46,248 nucleotides of DNA, taken from IMG/VR virus record IMGVR_UViG_3300049216_000064, positions 1 through 46,248 of that record, one strand, 5' to 3'. The position numbers and the translations under genes were made by a program. This DNA is from a virus. This document shows, one piece after another, positions 14,399 to 21,582 of this stretch (the stretch's first letter is position 1; every line of letters starts with the position of its first letter). The notes beneath the pieces were generated by a model. The model was given only the letters and a program-made list of their open reading frames with translations. It was not told the DNA's origin and did no database searches.

Positions 14399-15233
14399 AC
14401 AGATCGTGTCTCAGACTTTTGGAAATGCTTGGATAGCTCTTTTAGACCGTCTTGTTACTAGAGGAGAGGAGTCGTCTCCCCGTAATCTTAAAACTAAAGA
14501 GATTCTCAACGCCTCTATAACAGTAAAGAATAGCCTTCACAATATCTTAGTCAGCTCGGCGAGAGACTTAAACTATAGGTTTATGGTGGCTGAGTGGCTT
14601 TGGATTTTAGCTGGTCTTAACGACGTCAATGTCTTGGCTCAGTATAACTCTCAGATGAAGCAATTTTCTGACAATGGAGAGATTTTGTCCGGAGCGTACG
14701 GCCCTAGACTTATGCCGCAGATTCCTTATGTATTAGAGAGTCTTAAAAAGCCTGACTCTCGTCAAGCAGTGGCCACTATTTGGACTCCATCTCCTCAAGA
14801 CTCAAAGGATATTCCTTGCACAATATCTCTTCAGTGGCTTATTCGACAGGGTAAGCTTCACTGCATAGCGAATATGCGCTCAAGTGATATTTGGCTAGGT
14901 CTTCCCTACGACTTCTTTACTTTTTCTCAGATTACTAATTACTTAGCGAGTCTAATAAAGATAGATGTAGGGTCTTTGTCTATGAATCTAGGCTCTTCTC
15001 ACCTTTACGAAAATCACTGGGAACCTGCAATCCTAGCGTTACGAGGCCAAACTAAAACAGCTCGGTCTCCTAGGATTCCTTCGGTTCCTCTTCCTGACCT
15101 TAAAAGACTCTTAAATCAAGAAGATACAGCCGCTCAACATGGCGAGTTTTGGGACACGTATCGCGAGGCCTTAAGCCACAATAAAGCTCACGCCTTAGAC
15201 ATACTAGGTGAGTTTGGAGAAACTCATAAATGA
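14391..15233 (+). CDS. Thymidylate-synthase-fold enzyme, dCMP hydroxymethylase-like
   Basis: A 280-residue protein of the TS/dCMP hydroxymethylase superfamily. E68 (AEWLW), catalytic C143 (IPCTISLQW), R163/D166 (NMRSSD) and H204/Y206 (GSSHLYENH) are in place. Where TS has Asn in GLPFN, this has Asp (GLPYD, D174), the substitution that gives dCMP preference in T4 gp42. The CT after the catalytic Cys and NMRS-x-D also match gp42 rather than ThyA (CH, QRS). It therefore probably makes 5-hydroxymethyl-dCMP (or 5-methyl-dCMP) using a folate. The stop overlaps the deaminase start. Confidence 0.75.
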   Translation: MAKQIVSQTFGNAWIALLDRLVTRGEESSPRNLKTKEILNASITVKNSLHNILVSSARDLNYRFMVAEWLWILAGLNDVNVLAQYNSQMKQFSDNGEILSGAYGPRLMPQIPYVLESLKKPDSRQAVATIWTPSPQDSKDIPCTISLQWLIRQGKLHCIANMRSSDIWLGLPYDFFTFSQITNYLASLIKIDVGSLSMNLGSSHLYENHWEPAILALRGQTKTARSPRIPSVPLPDLKRLLNQEDTAAQHGEFWDTYREALSHNKAHALDILGEFGETHK

Positions 15234-15682
15234 GACCTTCTATTACTGAGTACTATACTAGCATGCTTAAGTTAGTCGCCTCAAGAGCTACCTGTCCGCG
15301 TAGACAGGTTGGAGCGATTATCACAGACAGGGAAAATCATGTTCTCAGTACAGGTTATAACGGGGTACCTTCTACTTTTAAGCATTGTACTAGCGTACCT
15401 TGTCCTGGAGTCAACGATACTAGTGGTGACTCATCAAATTGCTTGGCAATCCATGCTGAAGCGAATGCTCTGCTGCAGTGCTCTGACATTAATAGAGCTC
15501 ATACTATCTACTGTACTTGTATTCCGTGTTTTACTTGCGCAAAACTGATCTGTAACACAAAAATAGAAGCAGTGGTCTGCTTAGAAGACTACACAGATCA
15601 TAGAGGACTGGCTCTATTAGCTGAGAGAGGCTGTCTCATAAACGTAGCCGGAAAGATTTATAATGGCGAAAACACTGCCTAA
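15230..15682 (+). CDS. dCMP deaminase
   Basis: A 150-residue zinc enzyme of the cytidine/dCMP deaminase family. HAEANAL (H75, catalytic E77) and PCFTCAK (C100, C103) form the active site. TGYNGVPS matches the dCMP deaminase substrate loop. Extra cysteines (C22, C53, C58, C71) may form the second zinc site seen in phage T4 cd. It makes dUMP from dCMP. ATG overlaps the previous stop, and its end overlaps the polymerase start by 20 bases. Confidence 0.88.
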   Translation: MRPSITEYYTSMLKLVASRATCPRRQVGAIITDRENHVLSTGYNGVPSTFKHCTSVPCPGVNDTSGDSSNCLAIHAEANALLQCSDINRAHTIYCTCIPCFTCAKLICNTKIEAVVCLEDYTDHRGLALLAERGCLINVAGKIYNGENTA

Positions 15683-17543
15683 ACCCGGGATGATTGGAAA
15701 CTTGTTCTCCGGGCATCATGAGCCTACAGGATGGACTGCGCCACAAGAACTTCCTGATTTTTCAGCCTATCCTAAGGAGGCTACTTTTGGTTTTGACACA
15801 GAAACAACAAGTAAAGACCCAATGGTGGCCAGGGTCGTCGGGATTAGTGTCTGCACCCCAGACTACAAAAAATACTATTTCCCAGTTGCCCACCGAGGTG
15901 GAGGCAACATCGATGAGAATTCTGTTAAACGGTGGGCTAACTATAGTTTCCGAGGCCGTAAGCTCTCAGCGCTTAATGCTAAGTACGATGTACAGGTTTC
16001 GTACAACTGGGGTCTGGACTTTGAAAAGCTCGATGTTAAGATTTTTGACCCTGCTTTTTCGGCAGCTCTTCTCGATGAGAATAGAAGACGGTTTAATCTC
16101 AATCAGCTTTCACAGGATATACTTGGAGAGTCAAAGGAAGACCTCTCAGAAAAAGACAGCATTGCCGACATGGCCGCCAGTGAGGTTGGTGCCTATGCAG
16201 AGCATGACGCTTACCTACACCTTAAGCTCCTCGAAGCCCAGCAGTTGGAAATTGATGCTCAAGACCTTAGCCGAGTATTTAAGCTAGAGAATGAGCTTAT
16301 TTATAGCACGTGCTTTATGGAAAGAACCGGAGCTAGAATAGATAGGCCCAAGCTCGAAAGGTGGATTAGAGAGGTAGATTCTGCTCACGAGTCCGCTATT
16401 TTAGAGCTTCACAGAACAACTGGTCTTAAGATTAATCCTAACTCAGGAAAAGACCTGTCTAAACTATTTAGCCATCTTGGAATAGCGGTTCCTACTCGAG
16501 AAGAAGAGCTTGGAGGTGGTGAGACTTTTGAGGAAGAGTATCTCTCTAAAGTAGACCATCCTTCAGTTAGACTTGTGATAGCCGCCCGCAAACTCCACAG
16601 TCTTAGTACTAAGTATCTAAAAAAGTATCTGAAAAACCTCGGCCCTGATAACACTCTACGTTATGGCCTTCATCAGTTGCGTAGCGACGACTTCGGAACA
16701 GTTACCGGTAGGTACGCCTCGGCAGCTCCAAGCGGGGGTGGCTGCAATATTCAACAAGTAATGAAGTGTGAAAGTCAACTAGAGGAAAAGGAGATAGCTC
16801 AGTGGATTGTTCGAGAGCTATTTATTCCTGACAACGGTAAGATTTATGTAAGTGCTGATGCGAGTCAAATTGAGTTTAGGTGGTTTGCTCATTACTCAAA
16901 GTCTGAAAGACTTATTCGAGAATACAATGAAGATCCTACTATGGATTTTCATCAGCTTGTGGCTAACATGCTTGGTCAAAAGCGTAAAGACGCCAAGCAT
17001 AATAACTTTGGGAAGCTATACACTATGGGGATTCCAAAACTTGCTCGTAAGCTTGGTTTATCTTGTAACTGCGTCTGTGACTCAAAAGAGCAGTGGAATA
17101 GAGCTAATCATCGTCCTGAGTGTAGAATGATGAAGGCTTTTGCTATTAACAAGGAATATGATACTAAGTTTCCTGAGGCTAAGCAGCTCTCAAATCAGGC
17201 TATGAAGGTGGCCAAAGAAAGAGGTTATGTCCGTACGGTCATGGGCCGGCGGCGCAGATATCCTACGGGGGAGCGGCTACACTCTGCTCTAAATGCCATA
17301 ATTCAAGGAACAGCAGCAGATACTCTCAAGGTAAAGCTCTTAGAGTCTTACAATAACAGTAAAACTCTAGGACTAACTCTTAGGGCGACCGTTCACGACG
17401 AGCTTGATGGAGATCTGGAAAACCCAGAGAAAAAGAAAGAGTTTAAGGAGCTCTTAGAGGCTCCAGACTCCAGGATACCTTCTAGGGTCCCGCTTCTATG
17501 GGACGTAGAAATTGGAGCTAATTGGCGGGAGGCCACCGAATAA
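15663..17543 (+). CDS. Family A DNA polymerase with 3'-5' exonuclease domain
   Basis: A 626-residue polymerase. The N-terminal proofreading domain has FDTETT (D45, E47), NAKYDV and AEHDAYLHLKL. The polymerase domain has motif A DASQIEFR (D399), motif B RKDAKHNNFGKLYTMG and motif C VHDELD (~577-582). It lacks the 5' nuclease of Pol I. Between motifs B and C is a short insert with C468, C470, C472, H483 and C487 that could bind zinc. It is the replicative polymerase, with the AEP primase and the helicases upstream. Confidence 0.93.
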   Translation: MAKTLPKPGMIGNLFSGHHEPTGWTAPQELPDFSAYPKEATFGFDTETTSKDPMVARVVGISVCTPDYKKYYFPVAHRGGGNIDENSVKRWANYSFRGRKLSALNAKYDVQVSYNWGLDFEKLDVKIFDPAFSAALLDENRRRFNLNQLSQDILGESKEDLSEKDSIADMAASEVGAYAEHDAYLHLKLLEAQQLEIDAQDLSRVFKLENELIYSTCFMERTGARIDRPKLERWIREVDSAHESAILELHRTTGLKINPNSGKDLSKLFSHLGIAVPTREEELGGGETFEEEYLSKVDHPSVRLVIAARKLHSLSTKYLKKYLKNLGPDNTLRYGLHQLRSDDFGTVTGRYASAAPSGGGCNIQQVMKCESQLEEKEIAQWIVRELFIPDNGKIYVSADASQIEFRWFAHYSKSERLIREYNEDPTMDFHQLVANMLGQKRKDAKHNNFGKLYTMGIPKLARKLGLSCNCVCDSKEQWNRANHRPECRMMKAFAINKEYDTKFPEAKQLSNQAMKVAKERGYVRTVMGRRRRYPTGERLHSALNAIIQGTAADTLKVKLLESYNNSKTLGLTLRATVHDELDGDLENPEKKKEFKELLEAPDSRIPSRVPLLWDVEIGANWREATE

Positions 17544-17777
17544 ATGATAGATAAAAAATAGTTGAGTGGAGCTACCAGGACTTAAGCGGTGGCGCAAAAG
17601 ACGTCTTGAATCAGCTGATTAGGGTAACTTGGGATGAAAACATTTCATCTAAAGTAGGTCGGGACGAGCTCATCAATAAAAGGTCTTGCGACTAGATTTG
17701 AGGGTTTTACCTGTCTCACAGACAATGGGTTAAGAATGCTTCAAATTCTAGGAAAGTTAGAGGTAACTGCCGAATGA
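17544..17777 (+). pseudogene. Small wHTH-like gene interrupted by two opposite frameshifts
   Basis: The gap between the polymerase and the next gene is fully coding if two A-run changes are allowed. ATG 17544 follows the polymerase stop. A -1 shift is needed at A6 (17553-17558), then a +1 shift at A4 (17678-17681), giving about 77 residues. The end of the restored frame (GLATRFEGFTCLTDNGLRML) looks like a winged-helix protein, and its TGA overlaps the next ATG. It could be a recent wreck, sequencing or assembly errors, or slippage at AAA codons. Confidence 0.6.
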
Positions 17778-18772
17778 GAATACTAATTACAGGCTATACA
17801 ACTCGGATGACTGTTGACAGCAGTCGAATAGATAAAGACTACATTACGTTTAGTTACCTACTCAGAGACATCCTAGTAGAGATGGGGCACGAGGTAGAAT
17901 GTAGAAAAGTCGTAATGGGAGAGGATCTCTCCAGTCAGTTTGGCTTTGCTTTTTGCGGGGTGGCTCCTATTAACTCAATGACCTCCAGTAGAATCTGCGA
18001 GACTCACTACGCAATGGACAAAATGAGAGGTCGACACGTGGTGTACGCTGACGATTGGAGCTTTTGCGGTTACGGAGGTTCAATAAGATACGCTCTTGAC
18101 CGCTGGGATAAGTTTGTTAAGTACAAGGGATTTCGATACCCCGCAGAGATAGTTGAGTCTGTAAGACAATCTCTAGAAAACATGGTGGAATATAACCAAG
18201 GAAACAATGCTATGGTACTAGCTCCAATGTTCCCATGGGGTAATCACCAGTTCTTAATGAAGGACAACTACGAGGCCAAGCTTATCACCGTCGACCCAAG
18301 TGCTTGGCTTAAGTTTCCTACTCTAGATATCCCTGCTCCAAAGGATAAGATTAGGCAGTGGGTAATGGCTGCCCTGTCGGATCATACACCATGGATAAAG
18401 AAACAAAAGTTTAAACTTCCTGTAAAATATGTTGGTAACCAAAGAATGGGGGTAGACGTACTCAACGAGACGCAAACTGTAAGACTGTTTGCCCAAAGTT
18501 TTGGAGTATTGTCTACAGGCTATCCTTCTGCGGGTTCTGGCTGGTGGCGCACCCGCTATCTAAACGCCGCGTGGGCTGAGTCTCTAATTTATTCTGACGC
18601 TCGAGACGCGGTCACTATGGGTAAGGCTTTTCAGGGCTCAGCCTATGACTTTGAGAATATCCAATCTGATACTGAGTATTTAGATCGAGTTGAGTCTCAG
18701 AGGATTTGGTTAGAGAATAACATAGCAACTAAAGAATGGGTCATGGACATCATGAGAAAGATCATCAAGTGA
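17774..18772 (+). CDS. GT-B-like glycosyltransferase candidate
   Basis: A 332-residue protein. The N-terminus MRILITGYTTRM...DYITFSYLLRDILVEMGHEV is the first Rossmann unit of a GT-B fold. The C-terminal half has GYPSAGSGWWRTRYLNAAWAE with SLIYSDARD, like the sugar-nucleotide-binding part of glycosyltransferases (compare RVWETMASDAVMLID in T4 beta-glucosyltransferase). Similar phage proteins are annotated as glycosyltransferases. Given the dCMP hydroxymethylase-like enzyme nearby, glucosylation of modified bases is the best guess. The identity is by pattern only. Confidence 0.5.
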   Translation: MRILITGYTTRMTVDSSRIDKDYITFSYLLRDILVEMGHEVECRKVVMGEDLSSQFGFAFCGVAPINSMTSSRICETHYAMDKMRGRHVVYADDWSFCGYGGSIRYALDRWDKFVKYKGFRYPAEIVESVRQSLENMVEYNQGNNAMVLAPMFPWGNHQFLMKDNYEAKLITVDPSAWLKFPTLDIPAPKDKIRQWVMAALSDHTPWIKKQKFKLPVKYVGNQRMGVDVLNETQTVRLFAQSFGVLSTGYPSAGSGWWRTRYLNAAWAESLIYSDARDAVTMGKAFQGSAYDFENIQSDTEYLDRVESQRIWLENNIATKEWVMDIMRKIIK

Positions 18773-19260
18773 AAGAAGCTCCTTATAACTCATCTTTGGC
18801 AAGCGCTATAGAGAAAGAAATAGGGGGAAAAATAATCAAGATAAGTGACAGAGCTACTCTTGGTCTTCCAGACTCTTGGCACATTAAAGACGGGGTACTT
18901 ACTTGTATTGAGGCTAAGATTGACGACCACTACGAAACGGATCTTGATGGTGAGATTTTTGTTCAGCCTTGGAGAGTAATTAAAAAGCAGAGTGATGGGC
19001 TTAGACAGTACGAAGTTTGTAAGTCTATTGCAAGGCACTGTTCTGTTGTTTATGCTATATACTACCCTAAGGTGAGAATGTCGGCTATCTTACCGATTGA
19101 GATTTTTGATCAGTTTCGCCCCAATGAGGGAGAAAAAACTCTACCCTACCTTACTAATGAGGCATACTTGGCTCATGGAAAAGGAATCCGCCAACTCAAG
19201 GCTATCATGGCCTCTAACCGAAAGGAAGTATATGGAAGACTCAGTCTTGGAGTTTCATAA
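18769..19260 (+). CDS. PD-(D/E)XK nuclease-like protein
   Basis: 163 residues from GTG 18769, overlapping the previous stop (GTGA). An in-frame ATG at 18736 would add an N-terminus read from inside the preceding gene. [19 protein letters not shown] gives the nuclease core: D35, E48, K50, as in VRR-NUC and Hjc-like resolvases; E15 in the first helix fits as well. It may resolve branched DNA or degrade unmodified host DNA. No experimental family assigned. Confidence 0.6.
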   Translation: MKEAPYNSSLASAIEKEIGGKIIKISDRATLGLPDSWHIKDGVLTCIEAKIDDHYETDLDGEIFVQPWRVIKKQSDGLRQYEVCKSIARHCSVVYAIYYPKVRMSAILPIEIFDQFRPNEGEKTLPYLTNEAYLAHGKGIRQLKAIMASNRKEVYGRLSLGVS

Positions 19261-19651
19261 CAAGTACGGCCACCTCGTCTCAGAAAAGCCTACAATCAAC
19301 ATTCCTCAACGGGTCAAAAATCTAAGAAAAGATTTGATGACTGAGGAACTCAAAGAGCTTAATACTGCCATAGATGAGGATAATCTTATCGAGATTGCAG
19401 ATGGCATTGCGGATCTTATCTACGTAGCGCTTGGTACTGCTATTTCCTACGGCATACCTATTGAGAGAGTATTCTCAGAGGTTCATCGCAGTAACATGAC
19501 AAAAACAAGCGGCAAAGCTGAAAGTGGAGAGAAGTATGGAACCAAGACACCGAAGGGTCCAGACTATATTGCTCCAGATCTTCAGACAATTCTCTTTGAT
19601 CCTGAGGAAAGTACTCAGCTGGAGATGAATCACGAGCTAGCCGCTGCTTAA
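19232..19651 (+). CDS. MazG-like nucleotide pyrophosphohydrolase
   Basis: 139 residues from ATG 19232, preceded by AAGGAAG and overlapping the previous gene by 29 bases; a longer frame from 19097 is unlikely. Metal-binding pattern EELKE (E38, E39, E42) with [11 protein letters not shown] (E54, D57, D61) is the all-alpha NTP pyrophosphatase signature of phage MazG-like proteins. These hydrolyse (d)NTPs to monophosphates. In this operon a dCTPase role (like T4 gp56, which keeps unmodified dCTP out of DNA) is plausible. Last gene of the left arm. Confidence 0.82.
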   Translation: MEDSVLEFHNKYGHLVSEKPTINIPQRVKNLRKDLMTEELKELNTAIDEDNLIEIADGIADLIYVALGTAISYGIPIERVFSEVHRSNMTKTSGKAESGEKYGTKTPKGPDYIAPDLQTILFDPEESTQLEMNHELAAA

Positions 19652-19673
19652 AACCTCTCTACAAACTACAAAT

Positions 19674-19705
19674 GCCCTCACCCTACATTTAAGTAGGGTG
19701 AGGGC
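19674..19705. terminator. Bidirectional terminator at the convergent junction
   Basis: A perfect 13-bp stem, GCCCTCACCCTAC (19674-19686) and GTAGGGTGAGGGC (19693-19705), with a 6-base loop. It lies 22 bases after the last + strand stop and 123 bases past the last - strand stop. Neither side has a long T run, but position and stem strength fit transcription stopping from both arms. Confidence 0.8.
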
Positions 19706-19767
19706 GTATGTACATCAACAATCATAAAACCATTGATTTGAGTCAATCCTAGAGAAACTTGAGGTAT

Positions 19768-19823
19768 CCTAGGATTCATGTGCAAAAATTGGATGATTAA
19801 TCTAATATCCAGGATTTGCACAC
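19768..19823 (-). promoter_or_regulatory. ~55-bp intergenic element, copy 2
   Basis: On the - strand: GTGTGC, 29 bases, TTTTTGCA, then CATGAATCCTAGG. The arms TGTGCAAA and TTTGCACA pair over 8 bases. It starts 5 bases after the stop of the last - strand gene and points into the convergent gap, where no gene lies ahead. It could end or process the late transcript, or start a short RNA of about 100 bases ending at the 19674-19705 hairpin. Confidence 0.5.
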
Positions 19824-19828
19824 TATAT

Positions 19829-20083
19829 CTAAGATGTTGGAGGAGTAAGAGGAGTGGGGTCAGGGGCAAGTGTCGCTATTGAAGCGTCACTTATAACAAC
19901 TGACTGAGCTGCGCTGATTCCAGATAGAGCGGAAGTAACCATATCACCAAACAGCTTAAGCAGAGTTCCTGCCTCAACAGCAGGAACATCAACTGCGGGG
20001 TCTAGAGCCTCCAGAACACTTAGAATCTGAGCACCTAAAGATTCAACATCAGTCACAATTCCTTGAACTTCAGACACAGTCAT
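19829..20083 (-). CDS. Small hypothetical protein
   Basis: An 84-residue acidic helical protein ending in a Pro/Thr-rich tail (PDPTPLTPPTS). GGAG lies six bases before the ATG. Last gene of the late operon, next to the lysis cassette. No membrane segment, no recognised family. Confidence 0.55.
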   Translation of the reverse strand: MTVSEVQGIVTDVESLGAQILSVLEALDPAVDVPAVEAGTLLKLFGDMVTSALSGISAAQSVVISDASIATLAPDPTPLTPPTS

Positions 20084-20084
20084 G

Positions 20085-20438
20085 TTAAGCTCCGCAATTC
20101 GGGTTAGAGTAGAGAGACTTTACCTGAGCAATCACAGGCACAAGAGCGGTAAGATCTGTTACTACCACCGCTTGAGTGGCTGTGGTATTTCCCTTAGCTT
20201 GCTCAATCTGATAGTAGTCGAGAAAGGCTGTCTCAGCCGTTAGCTGAACTACTTTTGCATCGGTGATAATCTTAAAATCGCAAGAGTTGTGAGGAATCTT
20301 GCCCGACTCGTAATCAGCCTGAGCTGTCTTAAGCACAGCATTTGAAGCAGACAGCGTATTGAACGTGTCTCTGTCAAAGTTAGTGCAGCCTATAAGTAGA
20401 GTGGCCGAGAATAAGCAAAGAAATATAGCCTTCTTCAT
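20085..20438 (-). CDS. Small lipoprotein (lysis cassette)
   Basis: 117 residues with a lipoprotein signal: MKK, a hydrophobic core and the lipobox LLIGC (Cys 18). The mature part is helical. AAGGAG precedes the start, and the ATG overlaps the end of the holin candidate. An outer-membrane spanin-type role (o-spanin) is possible because of the position, but the mature part is long and not Pro-rich as in Rz1. Confidence 0.65.
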   Translation of the reverse strand: MKKAIFLCLFSATLLIGCTNFDRDTFNTLSASNAVLKTAQADYESGKIPHNSCDFKIITDAKVVQLTAETAFLDYYQIEQAKGNTTATQAVVVTDLTALVPVIAQVKSLYSNPNCGA

Positions 20439-20755
20439 TTTGACTCCTTGTTAGCGGGATGGGTCTTGCGCCAATTTCCATAGGCTACAAGGCCGTTAAG
20501 TAGTAAAGTAAGCACAGCCACCGTCCAAGTCGGGAGGTGGGTGTGATACTGTAGGTTAGTCATCCAAACTCTAGCATCAATGTTGAAGTTCAGACCATCA
20601 AAATTGATTGGAGCTTTAATGCCCGTCGCCCAACTGGTGCTAAACGCGTTCCAGAAAAGCAGAAGGAAATTGGAGACCGTAGGATACTCACATAGGTATC
20701 CAGAAACTTTAGCAGGGACATACATAAGCCATCCCCAAATTTTAGCTGCCGTCAT
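20435..20755 (-). CDS. Membrane protein, holin candidate
   Basis: 106 residues with a hydrophobic segment near residues 83-100 (TWTVAVLTLLLNGLVAYG) and amphipathic aromatic stretches near residues 5-45. The C-terminus is basic. It starts inside the end of the endolysin gene with GGAGGAG upstream. Position between endolysin and lipoprotein suggests a holin or pinholin. No family recognised. Confidence 0.5.
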   Translation of the reverse strand: MTAAKIWGWLMYVPAKVSGYLCEYPTVSNFLLLFWNAFSTSWATGIKAPINFDGLNFNIDARVWMTNLQYHTHLPTWTVAVLTLLLNGLVAYGNWRKTHPANKESK

Positions 20756-21230
20756 TTGCTCCTCCGTCGTACTGAGTAAGGTCTAGTTCTTCTATTAAAG
20801 AGTCCAGCGTCGCCCCATAGGTGGGAGAAGTCGAATACCCGCAAGACTGAAGCTTATTACAAAAAGCAAAGGCATCTCCAGAGACTGCCATAGCAGGAGC
20901 ATATCGAGAAGCCATAGCTAAGAGTCTAGCGTGATCTCTAAAGCTGGCTTCAACATCTGGGTACTTTTCGAAGTCGGCTTTGACTAGAGTCTCAACCCCA
21001 TGAATGTACTCGCTAGTTGGAAACTCTTGATAGGTAGACGGGTCATCTAAGTGTTCTGCTTTGATCCCAAAGTAGTTGTTGCAGTCTCTAGATAGCTGAG
21101 TAGTACCCCAACCAGACTCTAGAATACACTGGGCTAGGGTTACTGAGGCAGGGACCTTAAAGACTTGTTCTGTTGCCTGGGCGGCTGGGACCAGGGACTT
21201 AAGCCAAGTAAGTTGTTTAGGTGAAGGCAT
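20742..21230 (-). CDS. Endolysin, glucosaminidase type
   Basis: 162 residues of the glucosaminidase family (FlgJ-like, PF01832). SVTLAQCILESGWGTTQLSR carries the catalytic Glu; NNYFGIK and the closing YSTSPTYG are family blocks. It cleaves peptidoglycan between sugars during lysis. No signal peptide, so it needs a holin. GGAGG lies 11 bases before the ATG. Confidence 0.85.
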   Translation of the reverse strand: MPSPKQLTWLKSLVPAAQATEQVFKVPASVTLAQCILESGWGTTQLSRDCNNYFGIKAEHLDDPSTYQEFPTSEYIHGVETLVKADFEKYPDVEASFRDHARLLAMASRYAPAMAVSGDAFAFCNKLQSCGYSTSPTYGATLDSLIEELDLTQYDGGANDGS

Positions 21231-21231
21231 T

Positions 21232-21582
21232 TTAGGGTGTTCCTCCGTAGTGATGATCGAGCCAATGCGATAGCAACATCAAGGCTAATCCACAGATGCC
21301 GCCTGCGACCCATTTTGCGAGAGCCCATACGTTCTTTTTGTTCCAGCTCTGTGACCGATTTACGAGCATGTCCAGTTTCACATCCATTGCCTGCATCTTC
21401 TCATCCTGCTTTTGCAAGACCCCAATGCGGCCAGTTCCGTTTCCATCAATGCCAATGAGGCGTTCCCGCAACTCTGCTTGATTCCGCTGAATTGGAACAA
21501 GTGCCGCTGCTACCGCTGCGCTAATCATGTCTTGCACCTGCTCTCTCTCCACCTTGATACCCCGATTTCTTATTATGCCCAC
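21232..21582 (-). CDS. Single-span membrane protein (holin/XhlA-like candidate)
   Basis: 116 residues from GTG 21582; GTG 21552 (after GGGG) and an internal ATG are alternatives. A coiled-coil-like region (VQDMISAAV to QAMDVKLDMLV) is followed by one membrane helix (WVAGGICGLALMLLSHW) and a short His-rich end. This layout recalls hemolysin XhlA-like and other phage holin-associated proteins. It lies in the G+C-richer block and may have arrived with the tailspike. Confidence 0.55.
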   Translation of the reverse strand: MGIIRNRGIKVEREQVQDMISAAVAAALVPIQRNQAELRERLIGIDGNGTGRIGVLQKQDEKMQAMDVKLDMLVNRSQSWNKKNVWALAKWVAGGICGLALMLLSHWLDHHYGGTP

